From Tomocerus qinae (Eukaryota; Arthropoda; Collembola; Entomobryomorpha; Tomoceridae), in contig CM034546.1 of assembly GCA_020055645.1 (NCBI GenBank), forward strand, positions 19,468,001 through 19,532,000: a stretch of DNA of 64,000 nucleotides, in the 5' to 3' direction. Below, in pieces: positions 10,791 to 21,509 of this stretch (positions within the stretch are counted from its first letter, which is position 1; every line of letters begins with the position of its first letter). Under the pieces are notes generated by a model. That model had not been told where the DNA came from and did no database searches. It saw nothing but the letters and a program-made list of their open reading frames with translations. Both the position numbers and the translations under genes were made by a program.

Positions 10791-13700
10791 ATGACTCCTT
10801 GTCGTGTTGTGGCTACCATTTTTTACTTGACCTGTTCATTACCGGTGTCCTTTTCAAATGGCGGTAAGTACACAACCCTTCTATTGAATTTACTGTAGAG
10901 CTCAATTACATTAAGGATTTGACTAGAATACATACTTAATTTGATAAAAACACAGCTTCGCATATCCAATATAAACTTCACAGCAATTCAGGTATTAAGT
11001 TTAATGCCTAGGGAATAAGCAAATTGATTGAAGAATTCTAGTTTTTGATATTTGAAATTTAGAAATTTATATAGTTCAATTATATTGTACTTTTCCTAAA
11101 TAAAGACATTGTTACGAGTTAAAAATGCCGCATATGAATAGCGTGCGACTAAGACTTAAATTATAGGTGGTTTTTATGCAAAAGTTTTAAAGGCTATAAC
11201 TCGTTCCTTATTCATGACACAGTAAACATCTTTACATTCTTTGACTTACCTTATAAAAAACTAGAATGTGTCAAAATCACACTTAATGCCTAGGCATTAA
11301 TCTTATTACTTGAGTTTGTGTGTGTGTGTTAGGGGGAGAGCACAGCTACTACTATTGATTAGTAGAGCTATGCTACCGCTCAAGCCGCGAGGGCTTACCT
11401 GCAGTGACTCGCGGAACAACTTCACTAAGTGTACAGACTTACACGAAGAGACTTAGTGAAGAGAACTGAACCATGAGACGGAACGACTCAACACTGTCCC
11501 GCAACTCGATCTGGTGAGCAGGCAGAGAGGGACAGGGACATGTAAGCCGACCACCAGTGACCAATGCGCAAATCACTAATGGCAGTCTACTTCAACCCAC
11601 CTTATCACCACATGTGAATCCCATTGTCCAGACTTGTGCTAGGTAGAACTCGTAGCACGTATACAGACCAACAGAACAATCCATACACTACAGACAGGGC
11701 ATCATGACTAAAGTATAAAGATAAACTGGCGCATGCGTATTGAATAATTAATGTTTTTAATAATGTACCCCAAAGCAGTTTACCCGATGTCCACCACACG
11801 CAACGTGCATTTGTCTGATGCCTTCCGAAGTTATCTGACAAAGGCACTTTGATTACAGTGGACTTCGGGTCAACTGCTTGGGGTACATTATTAAAAACAT
11901 TTGTATGTACGTATGTTTGTATGTGTCTATATGTATTTATGAGAATAGGGCAAGCCATGCCATGTAACGTTTCAAAACAGAATGGTCTCATACTTAATTT
12001 ATGCATACACGCTTGCGCGTTTTAAAGGCAAAGTATGATAAAATTATTAAATTTAAATACACCGTTGTGTGACGTGGTAGTAGAAACTTCTTATTTCAAT
12101 TAAGTAAACCGTTTGTTGTACTTATTAATTTTCACTCGCATCTTGAAGTTTTGTTGTGCTATTGTGACAAGAAAGTTTTGGACTCATTGACTTTTGGGAT
12201 TCTATATATAATATGATAGAATTTGTTGATACATTTAACAATTATTTTATTTTATTATTCCAAGAATAGCTTTTTGGAAAGCTAACTAAACATTCTTCAC
12301 ATTAATACTACCATAAAACATTTATTTGACCGTTTTAACGGCTCTTTGCCAAATAAGGCAGACGTGACCGTTTGTTGGTCCATTGTCAATAAGGCAGACG
12401 TGACCGTTTGTTGGTCCATTGCCAATTAGGCAGACTTGCCCATTTGCTGGTCCATTGCCAATAAAGCAGACTTGACTATCTGTTGGTCCATTGCTAATAC
12501 GGCAGACTTGACCATTTGTTAGTCCACTGCTAATACGTCAGACTTGACCATTTGTTGGTTCATTGCCAATAAGACAGACTTCACCTTATACGGGTCCATT
12601 GCCAATAAGGCAAACTTGACCTTTTACTGGTCCATTGCCAATAAGGCATACTTAACCTTTTACTGTGGTCCATTGCCCATGGGGGACACTTGGCCATTAG
12701 CTTCTCTATTGACGAAAACGCAGACTTGAAAATCAGCTGATCCTTTGTGACTCAAGGCAGACTTGACCACTTCCTGGTCCTTTGTCGTTTGTTCAGAGTA
12801 CCGTAGATCCTTAGCCAAGTGATCATGGTGGGCGACCGGAGTAAGTTTCCAATGTCCACATTTCAATTTAATAACAAAAGTTGGTTGAAGTAAGACAGTG
12901 GTTGTCCAAGTACCTATCACAATCACTCTTACTTCAACCCAAAAAGTTGATTCGGTCTTAGTAAGAAGTTTTAGAATTATTTTTGACTCTCTTTCAATGT
13001 TAATTCTCTACCTCTGGCCCACTAAAGTAGAAACCGTGATAAGGTCAATTGGAATTAATATAAAACATCTTTGCATCTGAATTACATTCTACTTTAATCG
13101 GAATACGTTAAAAAATCTCCCGTACTAGAAAATCTCCCCTATTAAAAAATCTCCCCGTTAGACAATCTCCCTATTAGAAAATCTTCCGGTATGAGAAATA
13201 AGGAGAAACGGCAGAACGAAAATCGAAACTATAAAACTTAGTAATTTGAGATGTGGAGGTGGATTGGACATGGAAATGATGAGACTGTAAATGTAATATT
13301 CCAATAATGTAATGGCAAACTGCACACTGTTTACCTGTACTTGAAGTAAACTGTTTGTCAATCCGGAATACTCACTAGCTTTCTTTCTAACAGGGCCTGG
13401 GCCCTGTGACCGCCTAGTTGATAGATAATCATATTGTCACTAAGATAGGCAAATCAATGCTAATTCTATAATATAATCGCACTAATGCCTGACTATCTAT
13501 GTCTTGGTAGGAGAGCCTAGGGAACCTGCATATATTACGTAACCTAAAACCCCCTCTCCCAAGTGTAGCGCAAGTGCTAGCTGTAACTCTTTTGGACATT
13601 GCCTCCTCCTATTAACTATAAACGTAATATATGCACGTTCATTGAAAGCACAAAAGCAAAATGCGCATGCCCCCTCCCTCTAAACCAAAGAAATGAGTTG

Positions 13701-15428
13701 TTTCATGTTATTATAACATCAGAACAATAATACAAATTCACATAAGATGGTTATTGGTGATTGATTAGAAATAATTAGTTAAAGAAGACAATTTGTTTTC
13801 CAAAATCCCGGAATTGTATTTTTCTGGTTTTAAAGGGGAACAATCTGGGGTGTTTAGTAAACATAGAGTATTTTATTATTCCCTGTATTGAACACTACGA
13901 AATACAGTTATTATTTTGGTTTAGGAATTTTTCCATTTGACCTGGAATTGTTTTTATTACTGTGATGGGTGGCCTGCTTATTTTCTCTTGAGTGCCAGGT
14001 TCGCCCCTTAGCTGGTAACGAATATACGGCAATGACAGCTTCTCCCAGCTCCAGACCTTTTAGACCTGAGGCGCTCCAGAGATTCGAACTCCAGACCTCA
14101 GCCTGAGAAGCGGCTGTTTAGACCACTAGACAGAGTTTACTTATTGCCATTAACATATCCATTGATCGAATCTGGAATTTCAAAAATGGCTTTTTATACA
14201 GACGATTTAAATTGGAGAATAAATAATTAGATTTAAATGCTTCTAAATATTAAATTTTGAAACTTTTAAAATTCAAAAATTGACATTAAAACAACTACGT
14301 GCTAGAATTTTTTTTATGACAATAAAACTGATTTTTTATAACATGCGGGTAAAACGACACTCTACTCTACAAACTACTCTACTTACAAAAAATTTTGACC
14401 ATTAAATTAAATGCATTTGAAAACTTTGAGCTGTTTTGACACGAAACGAGAGAGCTTCAATCGAGCAAAATGAATACAAATAATACAAACCTCAACCTTG
14501 TTCATTTTCGTTAGGAAACTGTTGGATGGCTCCTTGGGGAAGGAGCTCATTTCCTGTTGAAGATCGTAATTATTCTATCGATTATCATCTTATGTAAGGG
14601 TTTAGCACTTTATTTATTTTCTGTTATTACTTATTACTTATTGTATTTAGTACACTCAATTGTATTATAACACAATGGTAAATATGGCAATATTCTTTAC
14701 AGTAAGCCCCATCTTGCCCGTCTAAATTTTAATTCTCATTTTATGTCTGTAATAGGGATGTCAAATCCATAAACGTCTCATTTGTTGACATTATATACGA
14801 AGAAAATTCCTGGTCAGGAACAATATCAGCAGAAGTGAATAGAAATAATGCTGGACAATATGTCAAATTTTCTTTACGGGGCGGAACTGGAAACTTGGGA
14901 AATACGAAAAGTTTTAGTTTCACTGTGAATGTAGTGTGTTATGACGGCACTAATTGGACGTACGAAAAAGACAAAACAGTAAATTTTGATACGCAAGTCA
15001 ATATTTGGGCACCTGAATTTTCCCAAAGCAGCTACAATATTTCCTCGGAACTTCCTTGGCCTTTATCAATACCTATAACACAGTTATCAAACATTCCAAT
15101 AATCGTTAGGGACCTTGATTATTCACCTACAAGTTACAAAGTGTCTGTATCTTCTGATTTGGTGAAGGCGACCATTTTGCACTGGGTGTCCCCTTCTTCT
15201 CAAAGTCAATATTACAAAGTGGACATTTTTCTCAATTTTTTTAAAGTAAAAAATGACTGCACTTCATCAAATGACACATCTTTTACTTTGACTGTTACAG
15301 ATGGTATACATAACACATCTGTAGATATTAATATGAAACTGCGTCCTGCCAAAGGATGTACATGCAAACCGTCTTTGAGCTTCAAAGAATTGCTAAACAA
15401 TAAGCAAAAAATCATATCTATATTATAA
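10791..15428 (+). CDS. Secreted protein, three exons, possibly cadherin-like
   Basis: The exons are 10,791-10,863, 14,515-14,593 and 14,756-15,428. Donors (GTAAGT, GTAAGG), acceptors (TTAG, ATAG) and phases (1 and 2) fit exactly and give 274 residues. Residues 1 to about 22 are a signal peptide (MTPCRVVATIFYLTCSLPVS). The mature part is beta-strand-like and includes APEFSQSSYNI, PIIVRDLDYSP and FTLTVTDGIHNTSVDINM. The A-P-x-F, D-x-D and V-T-D-G spacing resembles cadherin repeats, but calcium motifs such as LDRE or DxNDN are absent, so the family call is tentative. Four cysteines lie in the second half. There is no transmembrane segment or GPI-like tail. Intron 1 (3.65 kb) is full of repeats, so linking exon 1 to exons 2-3 rests on phase matching alone. 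AATAAA-like signals follow at about 15,447. Confidence 0.65.
11335..11620. repeat. Unclassified GC-richer segment with hairpins
   Basis: This segment lies in intron 1 of the secreted-protein gene. It contains two imperfect hairpins (about 11,339-11,374 and 11,421-11,460) in a base composition unlike its surroundings, suggesting a fragment of a structured repeat. I could not assign it to a family. Confidence 0.4.
11750..11901. mobile_element. MITE with long terminal inverted repeats
   Basis: The ends AATGTTTTTAATAATGTACC and GGTACATTATTAAAAACATT are perfect inverted repeats. Similarity continues inward to about 45 bp on each side with few mismatches, so the 152-bp unit is almost a hairpin. 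It is non-coding, and no target duplication is clear. Confidence 0.75.
12338..12785. repeat. 36-bp minisatellite
   Basis: About eleven to twelve copies of a 36-bp unit (core GGTCCATTGCCAATAAGGCA followed by GACTTGACC and a T-rich end) lie in intron 1 of the secreted-protein gene. The length is a multiple of three, so apparent ORFs across it repeat a 12-residue motif; this is a by-product and not a gene. Confidence 0.85.
13104..13190. repeat. Short ~20-bp tandem repeat
   Basis: Four to five imperfect copies of a unit like CTATTAGAAAATCTCCC. Confidence 0.6.
13492..13648 (-). mobile_element. MITE-like repeat, copy 1
   Basis: This is the reverse complement of a second copy at 15,893-16,048, with about 156 bp of clear similarity over the full length. 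Both ends carry inverted GAACCTGCATATATTA-type sequence. No coding potential was seen. Confidence 0.75.
13972..14148 (-). mobile_element. tRNA-derived SINE
   Basis: Reading the minus strand from about 14,148 gives a tRNA-like head with an A-box-like segment (TCTAGTGGTCTAAAC) and a B box (GGAGTTCGAATCTC) at about 14,088-14,076. A tRNA-unrelated body follows to about 13,972. The head most resembles tRNA-Glu, but acceptor-stem pairing is poor, so it is not a functional tRNA gene. It lies in intron 1 of the secreted-protein gene. Confidence 0.7.
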
Positions 15429-15892
15429 AACTATTCCAAATTATTCAAATAAATTAACTTTAATAAATTAATAAGTGAAGAAAAGAACCTTCCGATTTGA
15501 TTGTTTAAAGCATACTTATATACATGTTTGTATCAAAACTACATTTTATGTTAACAAGATAACTATTGTACTTAACTTGTGTTGGCATTGCAAGATGCAG
15601 TGGGATTATGTGTACAAATGTTTTGTATAGCGTTCTAGGTTAAGTTATTTTATATATCTGATTGGAATTCTACTGATAACGTGTATTGTAATGGATAATA
15701 TTTTAAATTAATAAAACCTACCTACCTATTTGTACTAACGTCATTATAAGAGTATTATTTCATTTTGCATATCGATTGACGTTGATTTGCTAATGCAATT
15801 AAATTACATTGCTAAAAGCATTTATAATATAGAGATGAAACGACTCATTCGCAATTTCGATGGTTTAGAGTGAATGGGCTCGTGCATTTTAC

Positions 15893-16048
15893 TTTCAAGG
15901 AACCTGCATATATTATGTGTGCAATTGATGGTAGGAGAAGGTAGTCAAAAGTGTTGCAGTCAGCGCTTGTGTCAGACATGGGCGAGTGGGTTTTGCGTTA
16001 CTTAATATGTGCAGGTTCCCTAAGCCCTCCTACCAGACATAGATAGAT
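15893..16048 (+). mobile_element. MITE-like repeat, copy 2
   Basis: Same family as 13,492-13,648 but in the opposite orientation. It starts near AAGGAACCTGCATATATTA and ends after CTCCTACCAGACATAGATAG, next to a short GATA microsatellite. Confidence 0.75.
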
Positions 16049-17455
16049 ATAATATAGATAGATAGGTAGTTAAATTTGTTGCTTTAATCTCAGTCTGTGG
16101 TTATATATTGGAACATGTTAAAGTACAACAAGTGTAATTTATTGTGTACCTAAGTGTCTACAAGTAGATATTTATACTACCGTAAATAATCTGCAAACAG
16201 TAAAGTGGAGTTTGAAGTGGGTGTTGGTAACTGTATTTATGTGTAATATGTATTTATGCATGTGGTATAGTATGGTCACCAATAACTCAATCACTATAAT
16301 ATACTCCACAGTACATATCTGTAGTCTGTAACTCCATAGTATATCCATTTAAATGTTTTATCGGAACAAAAATGTAGATTAGCCATAATAAGATTAATAA
16401 GTAACAACCTTCTAACGCTACACAAAAACCCATTTGCTTCAATTCAGGAGTTATTGTAAAATTATGATGTCAGTGTACCACGATGCAGCATAATATTAAA
16501 TTCTGAAAATTTTAAAGCAATCTTTTAATAGGTCATCTTACATAATGCGTTAAAGGTGTAACTTAATGCAGACTGAACTGATATTCCTTGCAATGTGATG
16601 TCTGTATGGCAAACCCATGGTGAAAGTCCCACTATTTAGGGGGTATCGTTGGACTATTATGGAATACATTTAAAAACCTGACAAATGTAGAAACATTTAC
16701 ATGGCGTGGGTCATTAAGTTAGTAAATAATAATTCAATCGTAAGAATGTCAGTGTGTTTGCAAATTTTAGCACCTTACGAGGAAAACCACCACACAAAAT
16801 AAAAAATCAGCCTGAACTTATTATGAAACGTTCATTAGTGTTAGTAAGTAGTTCTTGGACGAAAAATCCCGTAAAATAGAAGAAATCAGTAGGCAAAATC
16901 ATCTCAAGATTATAGTGACAATAGTGGTTAATGTCAACTATTAGGGATTTGTAATTAAAATGTTAAGCATCTATTGCTAATTGATCGTGTGAAGCAAATA
17001 ACGATTTCTAAAAGAAATGACTTCTACATAATGGATTAAATCGAAATATTATATCGTACAGATTTTTTCCTGTTTTGGGACATTGGAGGAAGACCAGATG
17101 TAACTTAATTGTTATTACTGATTTCAATTCGTGTAATTGATGGGCCTAAGTTGTCACGTTAATTAAGCTGAACTTGAACATGATCACTACAAATATAATG
17201 ACATTTATCAATAGTAATTTTATTGTCCGTAATTTTACAAGTCATGGTATAATAGATTACTGTTTTTATATTAACATTATTGAAAACCTACAAAATACAA
17301 AATGTATTAAAGTTTAAAAGACGTATACTTATAGCGGTATCGTAGCGTTAATATAAATATCGGTAAACTCATTTAATGACTTCAAAAAATTATGAAAGCA
17401 TATTATATATTAATGGATTATACAGAGATGTCATCTATATTATCGAATAATCTAA

Positions 17456-17631
17456 GATCGGCTCCATTCATTGAGTCGGGCAATGAAAAAGACCTTATCT
17501 TTCCTTTCGAGAACAATGACACAATGGAACAGGTTCGGTGCGGAGTACAAGAGCACAATCATTGTTTTCGTAAGGAAAGCAAGGCCTTTGCGTTATTCTT
17601 CGTTTCAATGAATGGATCTAATCTTAATGTA
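17456..17631. mobile_element. MITE-like repeat with GGCTCCATTCATTGA ends
   Basis: The ends GGCTCCATTCATTGAGTC and TCAATGAATGGAT form an inverted pair. A diverged relative occurs at 34,508-34,665. It is non-coding. Confidence 0.6.
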
Positions 17632-17763
17632 GTCGGGTAATACAAATGTTCTTAATGAGAAGTATAATGAGAATTATTATGAGGATTATTATGATAATTA
17701 TGAGGATTATTATTTTCAATGATTTATATCATTCTGGCCACATGCAGTACTATTTACTGCAAT

Positions 17764-19462
17764 TTATACCTGCGAAGTCCAATTAAAGCAGCAGAAATTA
17801 CCCTCTTCTTGTTGTTCATTCGCCTGCATTAATAAATCATACCTTCCCTTACCCTTCCTATAAAATATGCAGTATAAAACCGTAATAATGACGATTATGG
17901 TTACAAAGGCTATACCCATACCTATTGCAATATACATAATAATATTAGTAACATCAGTCTTGTCATTTTTGGAGTCAGTTGTTTTCAGAAGATCGTTTAG
18001 ATACTGTTGATTACTGATAAAAATTTGTGTTATCCACATTACAATCCCTTTGTCTATACGAGTAAAAACTACAGGGGCTAATGCTGCGGTATACGAAAGA
18101 ATGCCGGCTAATACCTTTTTAGAACCACTCTGGTAAAAAGCTCCACCGCCGCTGTCACCTCTAGAAAGTGTAGCGTAAGCATTAAAGCCGCACAATGCCC
18201 CAGAAAATTTGATTTTATTATCTCCCGTGAGATTTTTGTACCACTCCACACAAGTTTTTTTATCAACTACTTGGAGAATAACCTTTTGCAAAATATTTGG
18301 ATATTTTAATGGTTCCTCATGTTTTGTATCCGCCCCCCAACCAGCAAATACAAAGTCACCTGTGACAAAAATAAAGTCATTGATTAAATTCAAGACCCGG
18401 ATGTGGATAACATTCCCTACCTTTTTCATAGGGATTAATTACACATATCTATTCGTTGGAATTGGAATAATAAATGTCAATGAAAGTTATCTTGAAAGTG
18501 ACTGATAACATTTTTATCGTCAACGTCAACGTCCCGACGACGGCCTTCTATTATATAGTGTAGATATCTCACATAGTTTCTAATTTATAGTGTAGATATC
18601 TCACATATTTCTAATTTATAATGTAGATATCTCACATGCTTCATACGCATACAGATTACAAATATATATAAAAGTATATAGAGATTAAGACTAAACTTTA
18701 TACTAGACCTAACTTTGCCACGCAATAAGTACTCGTGACAATGACTGGGAAGGTTTTTCAGAGAATACCGGATACCGTGTTATCAGTATGAATCAGGCCA
18801 ACGAGAATAGTGCACAATATTATTCTGTCTGTATCTAAACACTTATTTTATATCTGGGTAAAATAATTAAAAGCTATATAATACAACGTTAATAGAAAAA
18901 TAAAAAACGTTAACCTTTTGAATAGAAATCTCTTTCTGGCAAAGTTACTTTTTGCACTGCGTCACCGAATACCAATGGCGTGTCTAACCGTAATATGACT
19001 AGATCATAAATCATGGCTTCAATGCTGCAATATAAAAAATAATTTAAACATTATAAACTAATGGCTAACATGTGCAAACTCGTAGTATACTCAATAATTA
19101 AATAATATAATGTCTTACTAGTCCATTTGAGGATGTGAATATTTATTCACGACTTTTATTCTTTGCTCAGTATTGTCATCGTTGATGCGGTGGTAATCTC
19201 CGGCAATTACTTCAATGTTACTCAAATCTTGAATATCTTTAAGGCAATGACCAGCAGTCAGCACTAAAATGTCATTTAGTATTACACCAGTACAAAGCGA
19301 ATGATCGATGTCATTTCCACCATTATAAACTAATCTTACAGTAGACGGATATTCATTTCTTAAGGCAGAATCGCCATTGTTGACGCCATCAACAGAAGGG
19401 ACTATTTTCAACAGAAGGAAAAAGTTGAAAGTAATGACTGCTGCTATCTGTACATTTTGCAT
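17764..19462 (-). CDS. Serine protease A: chymotrypsin-fold, C-terminal membrane anchor
   Basis: Exons 19,462-19,119, 19,024-18,915 and 18,359-17,764 join in phase (2, then 1) to 349 residues. A signal peptide (about 1-24) leads directly to VNNGDSALRNEYPS, the counterpart of the IVGG start of mature enzymes, with no Arg/Lys activation site in front. The catalytic triad is complete: His72 in TAGHC, Asp122 in YDLVIL and Ser221 in GDSGGG. The Cys pair next to the active site (191-220 in chymotrypsin numbering) is missing. The residue at the base of the S1 pocket appears to be Thr, so specificity is hard to guess. Residues about 291-318 are a transmembrane helix followed by a basic cytoplasmic tail. 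A 5' UTR exon probably ends at 19,615 (donor GTATGT), since the ATG lies one base after a TTTTTCAG acceptor. Paralogous to B, C and D. Confidence 0.85.
18556..18640. repeat. ~32-bp tandem repeat, three copies
   Basis: Three copies of a unit containing TAGTGTAGATATCTCACATA lie in intron 2 of protease A. A single related copy is seen in the matching intron of protease C. Confidence 0.7.
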
Positions 19463-19650
19463 CCTGAAAAAATAGAGTTGAATTATACGACATCTTCAAG
19501 AAGTAGAATTAAGATTTTATTTTTTGTATTCAGATGTACATTATATGTACTTGACATTTAATGACACTTATTATTTAAGAATTCAATTTGAGTTTAATAC
19601 AATTACTCACATACCTGATGTTTGGTGGATTTTGGATGTCGATGTCGAGG

Positions 19651-21509
19651 AGTGAAGAATGAATCAATAATGCTATGCCATTTTATGATTATTTTTATCT
19701 TATCTCAGTTATTTATTCCAAAATTATCAAAATGTTATAATTACCTGGAACTATTGTTTCTACAATCATACCATTATCCAACTATGTGAAGATCAATATA
19801 CGATGTCCCGGAGTTGTGTAAGTAAACATTTTATCAGCAGACAGCGCCAGAGAAGACTGGACACATGTCAGTAAACAAAAACCAAACGTTACATCATTCG
19901 TGTTTACTAATATTCTTTCATTAATTTTTCGTGCTGACTGCGGAGTAATAACACTGTCAACTGTTCATGTACTGGCGTGATTTAATTCATAATACTGAAC
20001 CAGTATTTAATTCATTTGTATGTAGACCTATATACCTATACGATTTCGCAATATATTTTTAACACCTGTAATGCAGTGCTATTGGTCATTAAAATAAATT
20101 TCTTATAATTTAATGTATGAATATAGAACAATTATAATATGTTGCAATACAGCAATTGCGATTATGGCTAATTCACATCATATGTGGATACTGTTTACAC
20201 TAAACGTAATTCGTCAACGGTGAATACTTGGCATTATATTTAAAGGTTCACAGAAGAATATTATAAGTTGTCATCAAATATGCGTGTTTAGGTATAATAT
20301 TCTCTACTTAAATAAATATAATCGGTAGAAATTACACTATACAGAACTTGCCTGATAATTTTTGTACATTGTTCGATTACACGTTTGTTTAAATAGGCTT
20401 GTGAAGGCATTGTAGTTCTAGTAAATGTACTCAGGTACATAAAATATTAAAATGGCATTCCATACCGAATCCGAAGTTTAGTCAATAATTCAGTATGATA
20501 TTGAATATTTTATGTTATGTTTCTGAGGTTTTAAGGAGCATTAACCGTCATAATTTCTCATCTACAAATACACAGAATCATGTATTTGGTTTGGACAGCT
20601 TTACTTTGGTACGAAAGTTCATGAGTCATAAATAATAATTATTATCGGGAAATGCGCAAAAGGCTAGTGGCGATAATTTGAAAAGTAGTACAATGCATAA
20701 TAATAAAAATGTCAATGCCACTACTAAAACGGTAAATGACAGTTATCATTCCACACAACCCCTACTTGAATTGTAAATACCAATGAACGTCAGAGACGGA
20801 CAGCCGAGAGTTTGAGATAGTGTGGCTGTTAATTTGTTTACCGATAAGACTGATGTATGGATGTAGTGGTTGTTTTTCTTGACATGTTCACGTCTGGTGT
20901 AAATTTCACTATATCAGCGGCACTATTATAAATGAAGCCATTAATACAATTAAATAAACAGTTCTACACAAAATTGCTTGTTGTGGAAAATTATTTTATT
21001 GGTAAATATAGTTCATCAATATGGTTTTATATCGGTGATAAACTTCACAGTAGTAGGGAATCTGATCAAACCAATGTTAGAAAATAAGAATATAAATTTA
21101 GTGAAGTAAATTATCGAAACAAAAATATTGAAAATGTTTGACAATATGAAAACTTTATTTTTATAAGGTATTTAATTGTTTGAAGTTCCATATTTTGTGT
21201 AAATTTTATCGATTTTTAAAGCGTGATATTCTTAATTGATTGATAACTAAAATTTTCATTTGAAAATTATATTTTAAGTGACGTTAAACGAAAAACAAAA
21301 AAATCCAAGTGACATGTATCATTTATATTACTGACTTGTGGGATACTTAAACATGATCAATAATGTCCTTTACTGGAAACCAGTTTCATGTTGCTATGAA
21401 TCTGTATACTGCAGTGTCTGGCAATAAAGCCTTTACAATTACAATTTTTCTACCAATCATTCTCTACCAAAGAAGCAACATTTTAAAATATTTCATTACT
21501 ATATTTATA
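19651..21509. other. Intergenic between proteases A and B
   Basis: No gene was recognised. About 20,130-20,260 resembles 32,630-32,770 upstream of protease C, so it is part of the duplicated 5' flank and not coding. The rest is AT-rich. Confidence 0.55.

Larger units (their letters stand above)
15429..17763. other. Intergenic; contains a MITE and the duplicated protease 3' flank
   Basis: No gene was recognised. 15,893-16,048 is a MITE-like repeat. About 16,190-17,380 is clearly related to the sequence downstream of protease D (about 61,870-63,340), and part of it to that downstream of protease C (about 29,500-30,080), so it belongs to an old segmental duplication. Confidence 0.65.

Noticed and set aside
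14068-14148. A functional tRNA gene
   Set aside because: A and B boxes are present but the acceptor stem does not pair well and a tRNA-unrelated body is attached; a SINE explains it better.
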